In this document: positions 16,267 through 26,004 of the stretch, piece after piece
Layout: every line of letters begins with the position of its first letter
Position numbering within the stretch: the first letter of the stretch is position 1
From: 1162T-S-0a-05 sp050299435
GTDB taxonomy: Bacteria > Pseudomonadota > Gammaproteobacteria > Pseudomonadales > Cellvibrionaceae
NCBI GenBank assembly: GCA_050299435.1
Contig: JBNKVX010000005.1
Location: 1 to 64,000 of the forward strand
Length of the DNA stretch: 64,000 nt
Direction of reading: 5' to 3'
Program-made: the position numbers and the translations under genes
The notes under the pieces: generated by a model
Told to the model about the DNA's origin: nothing
What the model saw: only the letters and a program-made list of their open reading frames with translations
Database searches by the model: none

Positions 16267-17847
16267 ATGCCGCAAGTAGCTGATCTCGTTAAAATCAGAC
16301 GCGCACTTATTAGTGTTTCAGATAAAACCGGAGTCCTGGAATTAGCCAGAGCCCTCGAAGCCGAGAGTGTAGAACTTCTCTCCACAGGCGGAACCTATCG
16401 TCTACTCGCTGACAATGGCGTGACCGTAACTGAAATTTCAGATTACACAGGCTTTCCCGAAATGATGAGCGGCCGCGTTAAAACCTTGCACCCAAAAGTT
16501 CACGGCGGAATTTTGGCAAGACGCGGCATTGATGATGAAGTAATGGAAGAACACAATATCCAAGCCATCGATATGGTTGTGGTAAACCTATATCCCTTTC
16601 AGGAAACAGTTGCGAAACCCGGATGCGAATTAGCCGATGCGATCGAGAATATTGATATTGGCGGCCCTACCATGGTTCGCGCCGCCGCGAAAAATTTTAA
16701 CCATGTCGCGATTGTTGTTAACACGCAAAGTTACGCTGATATTATCAACGAATTGCAACTTCACGATGGTTGCCTCACACGTGCAACACGTTTTGATCTA
16801 AGTGTGCAAGCTTTTGAACATACAGCCGCGTATGACGGCGCCATTGCAAATTACCTCGGTGGAAAAGTATCAAAAGGCGACGCCAAGTTTCCTCGCACTA
16901 TCAATATACAATTTACAAAAATTCAAAGCATGCGCTACGGTGAAAATCCACATCAAGATGCCGCGTTCTATAAAGAGAAAAAAAATCGAGATGCTAACAT
17001 TTCCAATGCATTTCAATTACAGGGCAAAGAATTATCTTTTAACAATGTCGCAGATACAGATGCCGCTTTAGAAACGGTGAAATTATTTGATGAGCCTGCG
17101 TGTGTCATTGTCAAACATGCGAACCCCTGTGGTGTGGCGATTGGCAGTTCTCTGTTAGATGCTTACGAGAAAGCTTATGCAACCGATCCTGAATCTGCTT
17201 TCGGTGGGATCATCGCTTTTAACCGGGAGCTTGATAAAAATACTGCGCAGACGATTATTGATAAACAATTCGTGGAAGTGATCATTGCTCCGGCAGTGAG
17301 CCCGGAAGCTAACGATGTTATTTCCAGCAAAAAAAATGTGCGTTTATTAAGTTGCGGTCAATGGAATAACAATAGCCTTCCAGCATTTGATTATAAAAAA
17401 GTATCAGGGGGTATTCTTGTTCAAGACCTTGATACTCATCGCATCTCTGCTGACAATCTGTCTGTAGTCAGCAAACGCCAACCCACCGAAAGTGAAATTC
17501 GCGATGCACTCTTTGCCTGGAAAGTCGCAAAAATGGTGAAATCCAACGCAATTGTTTATGCAAAAGCCCAACAAACAATTGGCGTAGGTGCGGGACAAAT
17601 GAGCCGCGTTAACTCTGCTCGCATTGCCGCAATCAAAGCGGAGCATGCTGGCTTGGAAGTAAAAGGATCGGTTATGGCTTCTGATGCATTTTTTCCATTT
17701 CGAGATGGTATAGACAATGCGGCCGCAGCAGGTATTGCCGTGGTGATCCAACCTGGTGGGTCGATGCGAGATGACGAAGTAATTGCCGCGGCAGATGAAC
17801 ATGACATGGCAATGTTATTTACCGGAATTCGACATTTTCGTCATTAA
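16267..17847 (+). CDS. purH: Bifunctional AICAR transformylase/IMP cyclohydrolase
   Basis: Last two steps of IMP synthesis: formylation of AICAR and closure to IMP. N-terminal MGS-like cyclohydrolase domain (RRALISVSDKTGVLELA, LLSTGGTYRLL) and C-terminal transformylase domain (YGENPHQDAAFY, VIVKHANPCGVA, ESAFGGIIAFN, C-terminal FRDGIDNAAAAG and FTGIRHFRH). 526 residues, normal. purD follows after 17 bases, the common purH-purD operon. Confidence 0.98.
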   Translation: MPQVADLVKIRRALISVSDKTGVLELARALEAESVELLSTGGTYRLLADNGVTVTEISDYTGFPEMMSGRVKTLHPKVHGGILARRGIDDEVMEEHNIQAIDMVVVNLYPFQETVAKPGCELADAIENIDIGGPTMVRAAAKNFNHVAIVVNTQSYADIINELQLHDGCLTRATRFDLSVQAFEHTAAYDGAIANYLGGKVSKGDAKFPRTINIQFTKIQSMRYGENPHQDAAFYKEKKNRDANISNAFQLQGKELSFNNVADTDAALETVKLFDEPACVIVKHANPCGVAIGSSLLDAYEKAYATDPESAFGGIIAFNRELDKNTAQTIIDKQFVEVIIAPAVSPEANDVISSKKNVRLLSCGQWNNNSLPAFDYKKVSGGILVQDLDTHRISADNLSVVSKRQPTESEIRDALFAWKVAKMVKSNAIVYAKAQQTIGVGAGQMSRVNSARIAAIKAEHAGLEVKGSVMASDAFFPFRDGIDNAAAAGIAVVIQPGGSMRDDEVIAAADEHDMAMLFTGIRHFRH

Positions 17848-17864
17848 AACTATCTGGGTGTCTT

Positions 17865-19145
17865 ATGAATAATATTTTAATCATCGGATCAGGCGGACGG
17901 GAACACGCACTTGCCTGGAAATGCGCGCAAAGTGATAAAGTTGATTGTGTTTTTGTTGCTCCAGGCAATGCTGGCACAGCGACTGAAGAAAAAGTTCAAA
18001 ATGTCGATATCGCTCTTGACGATTTTTCTGGCCTGATTAGTTTCGCGAAAAATAATTCCATCCAATTAACCATTGTTGGCCCTGAGGCGCCTCTGGTCGA
18101 TGGTGTCGTGGATAGGTTTCAAGCGGAAGGTCTCGCTTGCTTTGGGCCAAGCAAGGGTGCTGCGCAATTGGAAGGATCGAAAGCTTTTACCAAAGATTTT
18201 CTTGCCCGTCACAATATACCCTCTGCAGACTATAAAAGTTTTACTGAGCTTGAACCTGCGCTCAACTATTTGCGAGAAAAAGGAGCTCCCATTGTCGTTA
18301 AAGCTGATGGACTTGCAGCAGGCAAAGGCGTCATTGTTGCAGAAGATCTAGAGACCGCTGAAGAAGCAGTGAAAGATATGCTTTCTGGAAACGCTTTTGG
18401 TGAAGCAGGATGCCGCGTAGTAATTGAAGAGTTTTTGCAAGGTGAAGAAGCCAGTTTTATTGTGATTGCTGATGGCAAAAATGTATTGCCTATGGCAACA
18501 AGCCAGGATCACAAACGCGTGGGAGAAGGCGATACTGGATTAAACACTGGAGGAATGGGCGCCTATTCACCAGCACCTGTTGTTGACGACCTCGTGTATG
18601 AGCGCGTGATGAAAGAAGTGATTATGCCAACAATCCAGGGAATGGCTGCCGAAGGAAATGCGTACACAGGATTTCTTTACGCCGGCCTGATGATTACAAA
18701 TGAAGGAACACCAAAAGTTATTGAATACAATTGTCGATTCGGCGATCCGGAAACCCAACCCATCATGATGCGATTACAGTCCGATCTCGTGGATCTGTGT
18801 CTCGCCGCAATTAATGGTGAACTCTCAAGCACAACAACGGCCTGGGATAAAAGACCCGCTGTAGGGGTAGTTCTCGCCGCTGGCGGTTACCCTGGCGACT
18901 ACCGAAAAGGTGATGAAATCCAGGGTTTGGATGACTGCGATAGTGCAAGCCAAAAAGTGTTTCATGCAGGAACTAAATTGGTGGAAGGTAAAGTTGTAAC
19001 CAATGGTGGACGAGTACTGTGTGCCACCGCTTTGGGAGAAACGATTAAAGATGCACAAACAGCGGCCTACGAGCTGGCTGATAAAATTTCCTGGGACGGC
19101 GTTTACTTACGCAGAGACATTGCCTGGCGCGCACTAAATCGTTAA
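17865..19145 (+). CDS. purD: Phosphoribosylamine-glycine ligase
   Basis: ATP-dependent joining of glycine to phosphoribosylamine in purine synthesis. N-terminal ILIIGSGGREHALAW loop, ATP-grasp core with VVKADGLAAGKGV, NTGGMGAYSPAPV and YNCRFGDPETQP. 426 residues, normal. The gene ends just before a hairpin shared with the convergent thioredoxin gene. Confidence 0.98.
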   Translation: MNNILIIGSGGREHALAWKCAQSDKVDCVFVAPGNAGTATEEKVQNVDIALDDFSGLISFAKNNSIQLTIVGPEAPLVDGVVDRFQAEGLACFGPSKGAAQLEGSKAFTKDFLARHNIPSADYKSFTELEPALNYLREKGAPIVVKADGLAAGKGVIVAEDLETAEEAVKDMLSGNAFGEAGCRVVIEEFLQGEEASFIVIADGKNVLPMATSQDHKRVGEGDTGLNTGGMGAYSPAPVVDDLVYERVMKEVIMPTIQGMAAEGNAYTGFLYAGLMITNEGTPKVIEYNCRFGDPETQPIMMRLQSDLVDLCLAAINGELSSTTTAWDKRPAVGVVLAAGGYPGDYRKGDEIQGLDDCDSASQKVFHAGTKLVEGKVVTNGGRVLCATALGETIKDAQTAAYELADKISWDGVYLRRDIAWRALNR

Positions 19146-19151
19146 CTTAAA

Positions 19152-19183
19152 GGCTCAGTTTGATTTTCGCTAGCTACTGAGCC
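19152..19183. terminator. Bidirectional terminator between purD and the thioredoxin lipoprotein gene
   Basis: GGCTCAGT (19152-19159) pairs perfectly with ACTGAGCC (19176-19183) over a 16-base loop. It follows the purD stop by six bases and overlaps the last codons of the convergent gene. Short T runs exist on the minus side. Confidence 0.55.
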
Positions 19184-20739
19184 CACTCTAGCATCAAACT
19201 TTCACACTTTTCACCGTCGTTTTTGATGTTTTTTCGCTCAGAACAAAACACATTAAAACCGTCCGACATGGCCTTATAGCTCGCGGCATATCTTCCCTCT
19301 GTATTCCACTCTTTTAGCGAGATAATCAAGCGTTTAAACCTATTCTGATTTCGGTTGTAAAGCGCATCTTCACGCGTTTTGACATAAGCTAATAATTCTG
19401 AAAACAAACTCACAATTTCGTCTTCTCTTTCGGGAAACATTTCCAACAAGCCCTGAAAATAAATTACGCCCCACTGAAAATGAGTGGCGCCTAATTTCGA
19501 TTCTTTATATGCTCTTTGCAACCAATCCAATGCTTCCTGTTCACGACCCAACAAACGTGCACTTTCAGCCAAGTCCACCATAAAATAATAGGGGCTAGCT
19601 GCATTCTTTATTTCCTCATCAAATACTTCATTGGCTTTTTCATTTAGTCCCGCCGTGGTTAACAAATACCAAAACAAGTTCATCACAGCCGAATGTTCAT
19701 ATTTATCATTTAAGTCTGCTCTTGCCTCATCGACAAGAGTGATGATTTTCTGTTTTTGTTCAGGTGTAAATTCAAAATCTTCTTCTGCTTTATTCAGGTT
19801 TAATAGGTAAAGTCGTGTATAGCTGGGAGAAAGCTGAACCAGCTTAGGCAGGCTCTTATCTTCTTCAATAATTGCCAAGGCCTGATTCCAATTATCAAGA
19901 AATTCAGATTGTTCATCCCCTTCCAATAAACTGAAAAATTGCCCACGGTCATACAGGACAAAACGCAAATTATTCCTGATGAGCTCAGGATCATTTAATA
20001 TTTTCACTGCTTCACTGGTAGCAACTTGTTTCTCATTAGTATCTAGCGCTTTTTCTTCAAGCCCACTCCTCCGCGCAAACCACCACGCCGAAAATAAACG
20101 GCTTTTTGCAATCGCCAGGGCGTCCGGGCACGCCTTAAATAATTCGAACATGCGCGACGCGGCATCGTTCTCCAAAATTTTTCCCTTATCCTGTTCCCAT
20201 GAATACAAACTCAATAATTTAAAATCATTTTGCGAGAGCGATATTCCCGATTCAAAATCACGAACAATATCGACTACTGGGCGCTTGAAATTCAATACCA
20301 GATCCAGCACTTCCTCATAGCGTTTAAGATCCATACCGCCTGGAATACGCGTTATTTCATTTGCGTTTGAATCAAGCACAATCAATGTTGGATAACCTGC
20401 AACGTTAAATTTTTCACCATATACTTGAGCTCCCTCTGTATCACCATCAAGATATACCGGAATAAATAAACGTGTTTTCGCAATAAAATCAGGATCTTTA
20501 AATACTGTTGCTTTAAGCTGATTGCATGGAGGACACCACACAGCGCCCCAATAAAGTAGGACAAACTTATTTTCCTGTTTAGCTTTATCGAATGCACTTT
20601 CAATATCGCCTTGCAGCCAATGAATCTCGGAAAATGAATCGTTAAGGTTTTTTTGCTGTTTTTCACATCCGATCAAAAAAAGATAACAAGCCAGACAAAG
20701 CGCAGCTCGAAGTATCAAAGCAAAATATTTGTGTATCAT
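19174..20739 (-). CDS. Thioredoxin-domain lipoprotein
   Basis: Predicted periplasmic lipoprotein with a thioredoxin fold, likely a disulfide reductant or isomerase; its partner is unknown. A lipoprotein signal (CYLFLIGC, cysteine about residue 25) precedes a thioredoxin-like domain with a WCPPC active site (about residues 68-72) and the cis-proline region GYPTLIVLD. Residues about 150-521 are mostly helical, TPR-like in character, with no motif I recognise. The start is 23 bases from the divergent short-chain dehydrogenase start, so the two promoters must overlap the opposing coding regions or be very compact. Confidence 0.82.
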   Translation of the reverse strand: MIHKYFALILRAALCLACYLFLIGCEKQQKNLNDSFSEIHWLQGDIESAFDKAKQENKFVLLYWGAVWCPPCNQLKATVFKDPDFIAKTRLFIPVYLDGDTEGAQVYGEKFNVAGYPTLIVLDSNANEITRIPGGMDLKRYEEVLDLVLNFKRPVVDIVRDFESGISLSQNDFKLLSLYSWEQDKGKILENDAASRMFELFKACPDALAIAKSRLFSAWWFARRSGLEEKALDTNEKQVATSEAVKILNDPELIRNNLRFVLYDRGQFFSLLEGDEQSEFLDNWNQALAIIEEDKSLPKLVQLSPSYTRLYLLNLNKAEEDFEFTPEQKQKIITLVDEARADLNDKYEHSAVMNLFWYLLTTAGLNEKANEVFDEEIKNAASPYYFMVDLAESARLLGREQEALDWLQRAYKESKLGATHFQWGVIYFQGLLEMFPEREDEIVSLFSELLAYVKTREDALYNRNQNRFKRLIISLKEWNTEGRYAASYKAMSDGFNVFCSERKNIKNDGEKCESLMLEWAQ

Positions 20740-20762
20740 GTCGTTTTACCGTGGAGCAAATT

Positions 20763-21512
20763 ATGTCAAAACCAAACCTATTTATAAGTGGCGGCAGTCG
20801 CGGAATCGGCGCCAGCTTGGCAACTTTGGCCGCTGCTCGCGGCTATCGAGTTATTCTAAGCTACAATAAAGAGGAGCAACTCGCCAATAATTTAATACAA
20901 GAAATCAAGAATAGTGGTGGAGACGCCAACGCGGTTCAATTATGCATCAACGATCCAGTCGCCGTCGGGCAGTTTTTCAATAATTTCGAATCCAAATTTG
21001 GCCCTCTTTCGGCCTTGGTAAATAATGCGGGTATAGTTGACCTCGCTTCGCGGGTGGAAGAAATTAGTGCTGAACGCTTACAACACATGTTCTCGGTCAA
21101 TTTCTTCGGCAGTTTTTATTGTTGCCAGGCTGCGGTGAAATTAATGTCACACAGATACAACAAATCAGGTGGCGTCATCGTCAATGTGTCGTCTGCCGCT
21201 AGCAGGCTGGGCAGCCCCAACGAATATGTCGATTATGCTGCTTCAAAAGCCGCAGTAGACACCATGACCCTCGGATTAGCAAAAGAAGTCGCCAATGAGG
21301 GGATAAGAGTAATCAGTATTCGTCCGGGATTAATTGATACCGACCTCCATAAAGATTCAGGGGATCGCGAACGCCCGCACAAACTGGCGCATCTCGTGCC
21401 GATGCAGCGCCCCGGCACAGCAGACGAGATAGCTGAAACTATTCTGTTCTGTTTATCTGATAAAGCCTCCTATATCACTGGCACCTGCATCGATGTGAGT
21501 GGAGGGCGATAG
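20763..21512 (+). CDS. Short-chain dehydrogenase/reductase
   Basis: Classical SDR oxidoreductase. NAD(P)-binding motif SGGSRGIGASL at the start, NNAGIVD, catalytic serine in VNVSSAASR and the YAASK active site (Y156/K160 region), C-terminal SYITGTCIDVSGGR. The ATG at 20763 has GGAG six bases upstream; a GTG at 20751 is less likely. It resembles 3-oxoacyl-ACP or glucose dehydrogenase-type SDRs, but the substrate cannot be told from sequence. Confidence 0.88.
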   Translation: MSKPNLFISGGSRGIGASLATLAAARGYRVILSYNKEEQLANNLIQEIKNSGGDANAVQLCINDPVAVGQFFNNFESKFGPLSALVNNAGIVDLASRVEEISAERLQHMFSVNFFGSFYCCQAAVKLMSHRYNKSGGVIVNVSSAASRLGSPNEYVDYAASKAAVDTMTLGLAKEVANEGIRVISIRPGLIDTDLHKDSGDRERPHKLAHLVPMQRPGTADEIAETILFCLSDKASYITGTCIDVSGGR

Positions 21513-21567
21513 AAAATTAGTGTGAAAAGCTATATCAGACAGTTTCACTACACCATTTGATACTGAA

Positions 21568-23049
21568 TTAATTCGCAAATACGGCGCGTTCGCTGGCCCA
21601 CAATCTTAAATGGGTTATTTTCTCAGCCATTATTATAGAAAGTGGCTGAGTTTGTTGAAGTGCATCAAATATTTTTGCGGTCGAAATACTTTCCTGTCGG
21701 GCAACTGCCGCATACATGGCCGAAACGATGGCTTGCTCTATTTCTGCCCCAGTAAAACCTTCACACTGCTCCGCCAGATATTCTGTGTCGAAACTCTCCG
21801 GATCGCTGCCCCGCTTTGATAAATGAATTTTAAATATTTCTCGACGCGTCTCTGAATCAGGCAGATCAACAAAGAAAATTTCGTCAAAGCGTCCCTTACG
21901 CATTAACTCTGGAGGAAGTTGTGAAATATCATTACTGGTTGCCACCATAAACACCGTGGATTTTCTCTCGGCCATCCAGGTCAAAAGTGTACCCAATAAT
22001 CTTTGTGGCGTACCAGAATCCGAATCGCCCTGCGATAATCCTTTTTCAATTTCGTCCATCCAAAGCACGCAGGGAGACATAACATCTGCCAGCTTTAAAG
22101 CCTCTCTTAAATTACGCTCGGTTTCACCCACATATTTGTTAAACAGTGAACCCATATCCAAACGTAAAAGTGGTAAACCCCAAACGCCCGCAATCGCTTT
22201 TGCAGCGAGACTTTTCCCTCCACCCTGCACACCAAAAAGCAAGACACCCTTGGGAGGATCCAGCATCACTTGACCCTGTTCTTTTTTTATTGCGTGTCGG
22301 CGGTCTTCCAGCCAGGCTTTTAACTTCACCAGACCCGCTACATCTTTTAAATGTGCTGTACTGTATTCAAAATGCAACACACCTTCCATATCCATCAATT
22401 CAAATTTTGCCTTGGTCAATTCTGGCAAGTCTTCTTCTGTGATTGCACCGTCGTCGGCAATAGCGCCGTGCGCAAGACGACGTACATCCTGGTGTGGTAA
22501 GCCCTTCAAATTGTTGACCAACTTATCCAAAGTCAGATTGTCGGTTTTAATTCGTTCCACCTTATTTTTCTTCGCCCACTTCCGAGCTTCGTCTCGAATA
22601 ATGGCGAGAATCTCTTCATCGGAGGGCATGGACAAGGTAACAGAGGCCGCATATCGAGAAAGCTCTGAAGGCAACTCTAAACGATGGCTGATTAACACAA
22701 CTTTGTGTTCACAAAATCGGTAGTTCAAAGCGATATCTTTCAGTAATCGTATATTGATGGGCTCATCGAGGAAGGGATGAAAATCGCAAAGAATAAATGC
22801 ACTGGACGGCCGGTGGGCTTTAATGTGTTTGAGCACGTCTTCTGTTTTTTTACAGGCCTCTTCCTCAGAAGGTGTTATGCCAAAACCCAGAGGAGCCAGA
22901 CCTTCGCTAAGTGACCAACGCCATGCTGGCATACTGTTTTGTTTAAATAAACTCTGGAGCATGGCCAATGCACGAGGCTCGTCCCAGGTTTCAATCACAA
23001 TAAGGGCCAGATTGGAATTCAATATTAATTTGAGATCATTATTATCCAT
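21568..23049 (-). CDS. AAA ATPase (Ycf46-like)
   Basis: Cytoplasmic AAA+ ATPase of the Ycf46-like family, function poorly known. Residues about 1-220 are a non-ATPase domain (KLILNSNLALIVIETWDEPRAL, typical of the family). The AAA core has Walker A GVQGGGKS (about 270), Walker B VLWMDEIEK, sensor 1 (MVATSND) and second-region arginines (LMRKGRFDEIFF). I take ATG 23049 as the start; a GTG at 23091 would extend it by 14 residues of uncertain value. Neither has a clear ribosome-binding site. Confidence 0.85.
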   Translation of the reverse strand: MDNNDLKLILNSNLALIVIETWDEPRALAMLQSLFKQNSMPAWRWSLSEGLAPLGFGITPSEEEACKKTEDVLKHIKAHRPSSAFILCDFHPFLDEPINIRLLKDIALNYRFCEHKVVLISHRLELPSELSRYAASVTLSMPSDEEILAIIRDEARKWAKKNKVERIKTDNLTLDKLVNNLKGLPHQDVRRLAHGAIADDGAITEEDLPELTKAKFELMDMEGVLHFEYSTAHLKDVAGLVKLKAWLEDRRHAIKKEQGQVMLDPPKGVLLFGVQGGGKSLAAKAIAGVWGLPLLRLDMGSLFNKYVGETERNLREALKLADVMSPCVLWMDEIEKGLSQGDSDSGTPQRLLGTLLTWMAERKSTVFMVATSNDISQLPPELMRKGRFDEIFFVDLPDSETRREIFKIHLSKRGSDPESFDTEYLAEQCEGFTGAEIEQAIVSAMYAAVARQESISTAKIFDALQQTQPLSIIMAEKITHLRLWASERAVFAN

Positions 23050-23213
23050 AGTGCGCGTACTTTTATCGGTCACTGAATTCGAAACCCACACGATAGTACC
23101 AGCCCTCTTGAAATCAGCAAACCTCTAACGCTCCGCTATTCCAATAACGCACCCCACAAATAAAAGATATGTTATTGTCCGCCTGAATAACTTAAGGATT
23201 TCTGGCAATTATC

Positions 23214-23858
23214 ATGTCTCGACCTCAACTCAGCATGCTCGATCAGATTGTATGCGGCCTGGATAGAAGCCTGCGTACGCTCTCCAGAGGAACACAACAC
23301 CACTCAAGACCTTCTCCTGCGAGGAAGATAGTTGAAGATAATTTGAGTGACGAAGAGAGACAGCATGCTGCCGGTTTGATGCGAGTGAACCATTCCGGTG
23401 AAGTTTGTGCTCAGGCCCTGTATCAAGGCCAGGCGCTAACCGCAAAACTCCCGGAAGTTCGCCAGGAAATGGAAGTGGCAGCGGATGAGGAAATCGATCA
23501 CCTTGCATGGTGTGAACAGCGCCTGGATGAACTGGGCTCGCACACCAGCATATTGAACCCGGCCTGGTATGCCCTATCTTTTGGCATCGGCGCTGGAGCA
23601 GGATTAATAAGTGATAAGTTCAGCCTGGGCTTTGTCGCTGCAACTGAAGAACAGGTTTGCGAGCATTTGCAGTCTCACCTGAAAACTCTACCAAAACAGG
23701 ATAAGCGGTCTCGCGCCATTGTCAGGGAAATGCTAAGTGACGAAGAAAAGCATGCTCACACTGCCTTAAATGCCGGTGGAAGCAATTTTCCCGGCCCAAT
23801 TAAAAGCGCTATGACTTGTATTTCGAAGCTTATGACCTTGAGCAGTTATCGAATATAA
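23214..23858 (+). CDS. coq7: Demethoxyubiquinone hydroxylase (Coq7)
   Basis: Di-iron hydroxylase acting late in ubiquinone synthesis at the inner membrane. Ferritin-like iron ligands are visible as HSGEVCAQALYQGQ, EEIDHLAWCEQRL, ATEEQVCEHL and SDEEKHAHTA. 214 residues is the family size. It lies at the same place, near crp and OsmC, as in Pseudomonas, where speD stands between coq7 and OsmC; here speD is missing. Confidence 0.96.
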   Translation: MSRPQLSMLDQIVCGLDRSLRTLSRGTQHHSRPSPARKIVEDNLSDEERQHAAGLMRVNHSGEVCAQALYQGQALTAKLPEVRQEMEVAADEEIDHLAWCEQRLDELGSHTSILNPAWYALSFGIGAGAGLISDKFSLGFVAATEEQVCEHLQSHLKTLPKQDKRSRAIVREMLSDEEKHAHTALNAGGSNFPGPIKSAMTCISKLMTLSSYRI

Positions 23859-23866
23859 GCAATCAC

Positions 23867-24283
23867 TTAATCTTCAATGCGGTAGCTGTGTGTTACTTCA
23901 ACCCCTGCAGCCTGCATCATTATTGTTGCGGAACAATATTGCTCTGCGGATAACTGCACCGCACGCTTGACCTGGGCCTCTTTCAAGCCTTCGCCCCTCA
24001 CTACAAAGACCATATCAATTTTTGTAAACGGCGATGGAACAGCATCGGCGCGCTCTGCCTGCAGTTCGACCTCGCAAGAACTCACTTTTTGTCGTGATTT
24101 TTCCAGAATGGACACGACATCAAAAGAAGCGCAGCCCCCCATTCCCATCAACAACATTTCCATGGGGCGCACCCCCATGTTTTCACCACCGTGGTCTGGT
24201 GGTCCATCCATCACAATGCTATGACCACTGCCCGACTCAGCGACAAACTTTCTTTTTTCCAGCCACTTAACTCTCGCCTTCAT
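23867..24283 (-). CDS. OsmC family protein (YhfA-like)
   Basis: OsmC/Ohr-fold protein. 138 residues. The two conserved cysteines are in GGCASFDVVSIL (about C53) and EQYCSATIMM (about C117). It most resembles the YhfA branch found next to crp in gammaproteobacteria. Function is not established; peroxidatic chemistry is possible from the cysteines. Convergent with coq7 with only eight bases between stop codons, and divergent from crp. Confidence 0.9.
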   Translation of the reverse strand: MKARVKWLEKRKFVAESGSGHSIVMDGPPDHGGENMGVRPMEMLLMGMGGCASFDVVSILEKSRQKVSSCEVELQAERADAVPSPFTKIDMVFVVRGEGLKEAQVKRAVQLSAEQYCSATIMMQAAGVEVTHSYRIED

Positions 24284-24396
24284 ATTGCTCTCACTTCAAC
24301 CACAAGCCAATCAAGGGACGCGAAGCCTAGCACTTTTAAAAATAGAATAAAAACCGAAATTCACACAAGGTCTATACTTGTACTACAAAGAAAGGG

Positions 24397-24461
24397 TTCG
24401 GTTTTGACATTTAAGGCGTTATACTCGGCGCAGCAGCTCTGCTGTTGGCAATGGAATTGCC
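24397..24461 (+). promoter_or_regulatory. Candidate crp promoter and leader with two hairpins
   Basis: A TATACT hexamer (24420-24425) with a poor -35 (TTCGGT, 24397-24402, 17-base spacer) is followed by two small inverted repeats: CAGCAG/CTGCTG (24431-24444) and GGCAAT/ATTGCC (24447-24461). These lie 94-124 bases before the chosen crp start. Promoter assignment is weak. Confidence 0.3.
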
Positions 24462-24554
24462 TGAACCTTGCAAAATAAGTCGTAAACAAGGCTTAATCAT
24501 TCCAACAAAAATTAAAAAAATTAATTGGTTAAACGAAGAATCGAGGATGCTATT

Positions 24555-25190
24555 TTGGTTGCTGTATCTTTAACACCGCATATACAAAACGTGGATGAAT
24601 TTCTTAGCCACTGTCATCGCCGCCGTTATCCTGCAAAAAGTACTTTGATCTATGCAGGCGACAAAAGTGATTCCCTTTATTACATCATCAAAGGATCAGT
24701 AACTGTTCTCATTGAGGATGAAGAAGGTCGCGAAATGATCGTTGCCTACCTCAATGATGGTGATTTCTTTGGTGAAATGGGCTTGTTCGACGAACAAGAT
24801 AATCGTAGCGCATGGGTGCGCGCAAAGTCTGAGTGTGAAATTGGCGAAATTTCATATGCAAAATTCCAGGAGTTATCAGAATCTCACCCGGAATTTTTAT
24901 TTGCCTTGGGAACACAAATGGCACGTCGACTGCGCAAAACCACTCGCAAGGTTGGCGACCTGGCATTTCTGGATGTCACAGGACGGGTAGCTCGCACTTT
25001 GCTGGACCTATGTAAGGAGCCAGACGCGATGACTCACCCTGATGGCATGCAAATTAAGATCACTCGTCAGGAAATTGGCCGCATAGTGGGCTGCTCAAGA
25101 GAAATGGTCGGGCGCGTATTAAAAACCCTTGAAGATCAAGGACTTGTCTCCGTTAAAGGCAAGACGATGGTCGTCTTTGGAACACGTTAA
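24555..25190 (+). CDS. crp: Cyclic-AMP receptor-like regulator (Crp/Vfr)
   Basis: Cyclic-nucleotide-dependent transcription regulator, very close to Pseudomonas Vfr. The N-terminal cNMP-binding barrel (CHRRRYPAKSTLIYAGDKSDSLYYIIKGSVTVL, GDFFGEMGLF) and C-terminal winged helix (ITRQEIGRIVGCSREMVGRVLKTLEDQGL) are intact, ending in MVVFGTR as in Vfr. A TTG at 24525 would add ten residues, but the TTG at 24555 has GAGGA seven bases upstream and gives the family N terminus (VAVSLTPHIQ), so I choose it. Convergent with trpC, with stop codons sharing TTAA. Confidence 0.95.
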   Translation: MVAVSLTPHIQNVDEFLSHCHRRRYPAKSTLIYAGDKSDSLYYIIKGSVTVLIEDEEGREMIVAYLNDGDFFGEMGLFDEQDNRSAWVRAKSECEIGEISYAKFQELSESHPEFLFALGTQMARRLRKTTRKVGDLAFLDVTGRVARTLLDLCKEPDAMTHPDGMQIKITRQEIGRIVGCSREMVGRVLKTLEDQGLVSVKGKTMVVFGTR

Positions 25191-25990
25191 CTCGCAAAAA
25201 AAAGCGCGTTAAGTTTCTGTCCGGGCGAATCTGCACGCATAAAAGATTCGCCTACCAGAAATGCATTCACCCCTTTTGCCTGCATTGATTTCACATGCTC
25301 GTGGTCAAGAATTCCACTTTCCGTCACCACAATTTTGTCTTTGGGAATCTGTTCCAAAAGAGAAAAGGTTGTTTCCAGGCTCACCTTAAAATCATGCAAG
25401 TTGCGGTTGTTAATTCCAAGCAGTGTGTTCGGAAGCATCAATGCGCGTTCCAGTTCATGAGCATCATGAACTTCCACAAGCACATCCAGGCCAACATCCA
25501 ATGCCAGACGATTTAATGATTGCAGCGTCGCGTTGTCCAGGGCTGCAACGATTAACAAAATGCAATCAGCTCCAAGCACTCTTGACTCTATAACCTGGTA
25601 TGCATCGACGATAAAATCCTTACGAATTACCGGTAAGTTTACCGCTGCTCGCGCCGCTTGCAGATAACTGTCCGCACCCTGAAAATAATCTATGTCAGTA
25701 AGCACTGACAAACAACAAGCGCCTCCATTTTCATAATCCCTGGCAATTTCTGCAGGATTAAAATCCTCTCGAATTACACCCTTACTCGGCGAAGCCTTTT
25801 TAATCTCAGCAATCACAGCAGGTTTGTGCATGACGAGGTTATTTTGAATTGCGGCAACAAATCCTCGGGTCGCTTCAAGAGACGCAAGCTGCTTCTCCAA
25901 CTGTTCAGCGCTTCGCAGTTCTCGCCTTTCCTCAACTTCTTCAAATTTACGCTGGATGATCTTTCTTAAAATAGTGGGCGTTTCACTCAT
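25187..25990 (-). CDS. trpC: Indole-3-glycerol phosphate synthase
   Basis: Fourth tryptophan step after chorismate: ring closure of CdRP to indole-3-glycerol phosphate. TIM-barrel motifs include AEIKKASPSKGVIREDF (catalytic lysine region), PVIRKDFIVDAYQV, LLGINNRNLHDFKV and VTESGILDHEHV. I start it at ATG 25990; an in-frame ATG at 26011 would overlap trpD. Last gene of trpG-trpD-trpC. Its stop overlaps that of crp. Confidence 0.97.
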   Translation of the reverse strand: MSETPTILRKIIQRKFEEVEERRELRSAEQLEKQLASLEATRGFVAAIQNNLVMHKPAVIAEIKKASPSKGVIREDFNPAEIARDYENGGACCLSVLTDIDYFQGADSYLQAARAAVNLPVIRKDFIVDAYQVIESRVLGADCILLIVAALDNATLQSLNRLALDVGLDVLVEVHDAHELERALMLPNTLLGINNRNLHDFKVSLETTFSLLEQIPKDKIVVTESGILDHEHVKSMQAKGVNAFLVGESFMRADSPGQKLNALFFAS

Positions 25991-26004
25991 CTTCAAATTC
26001 CGGC

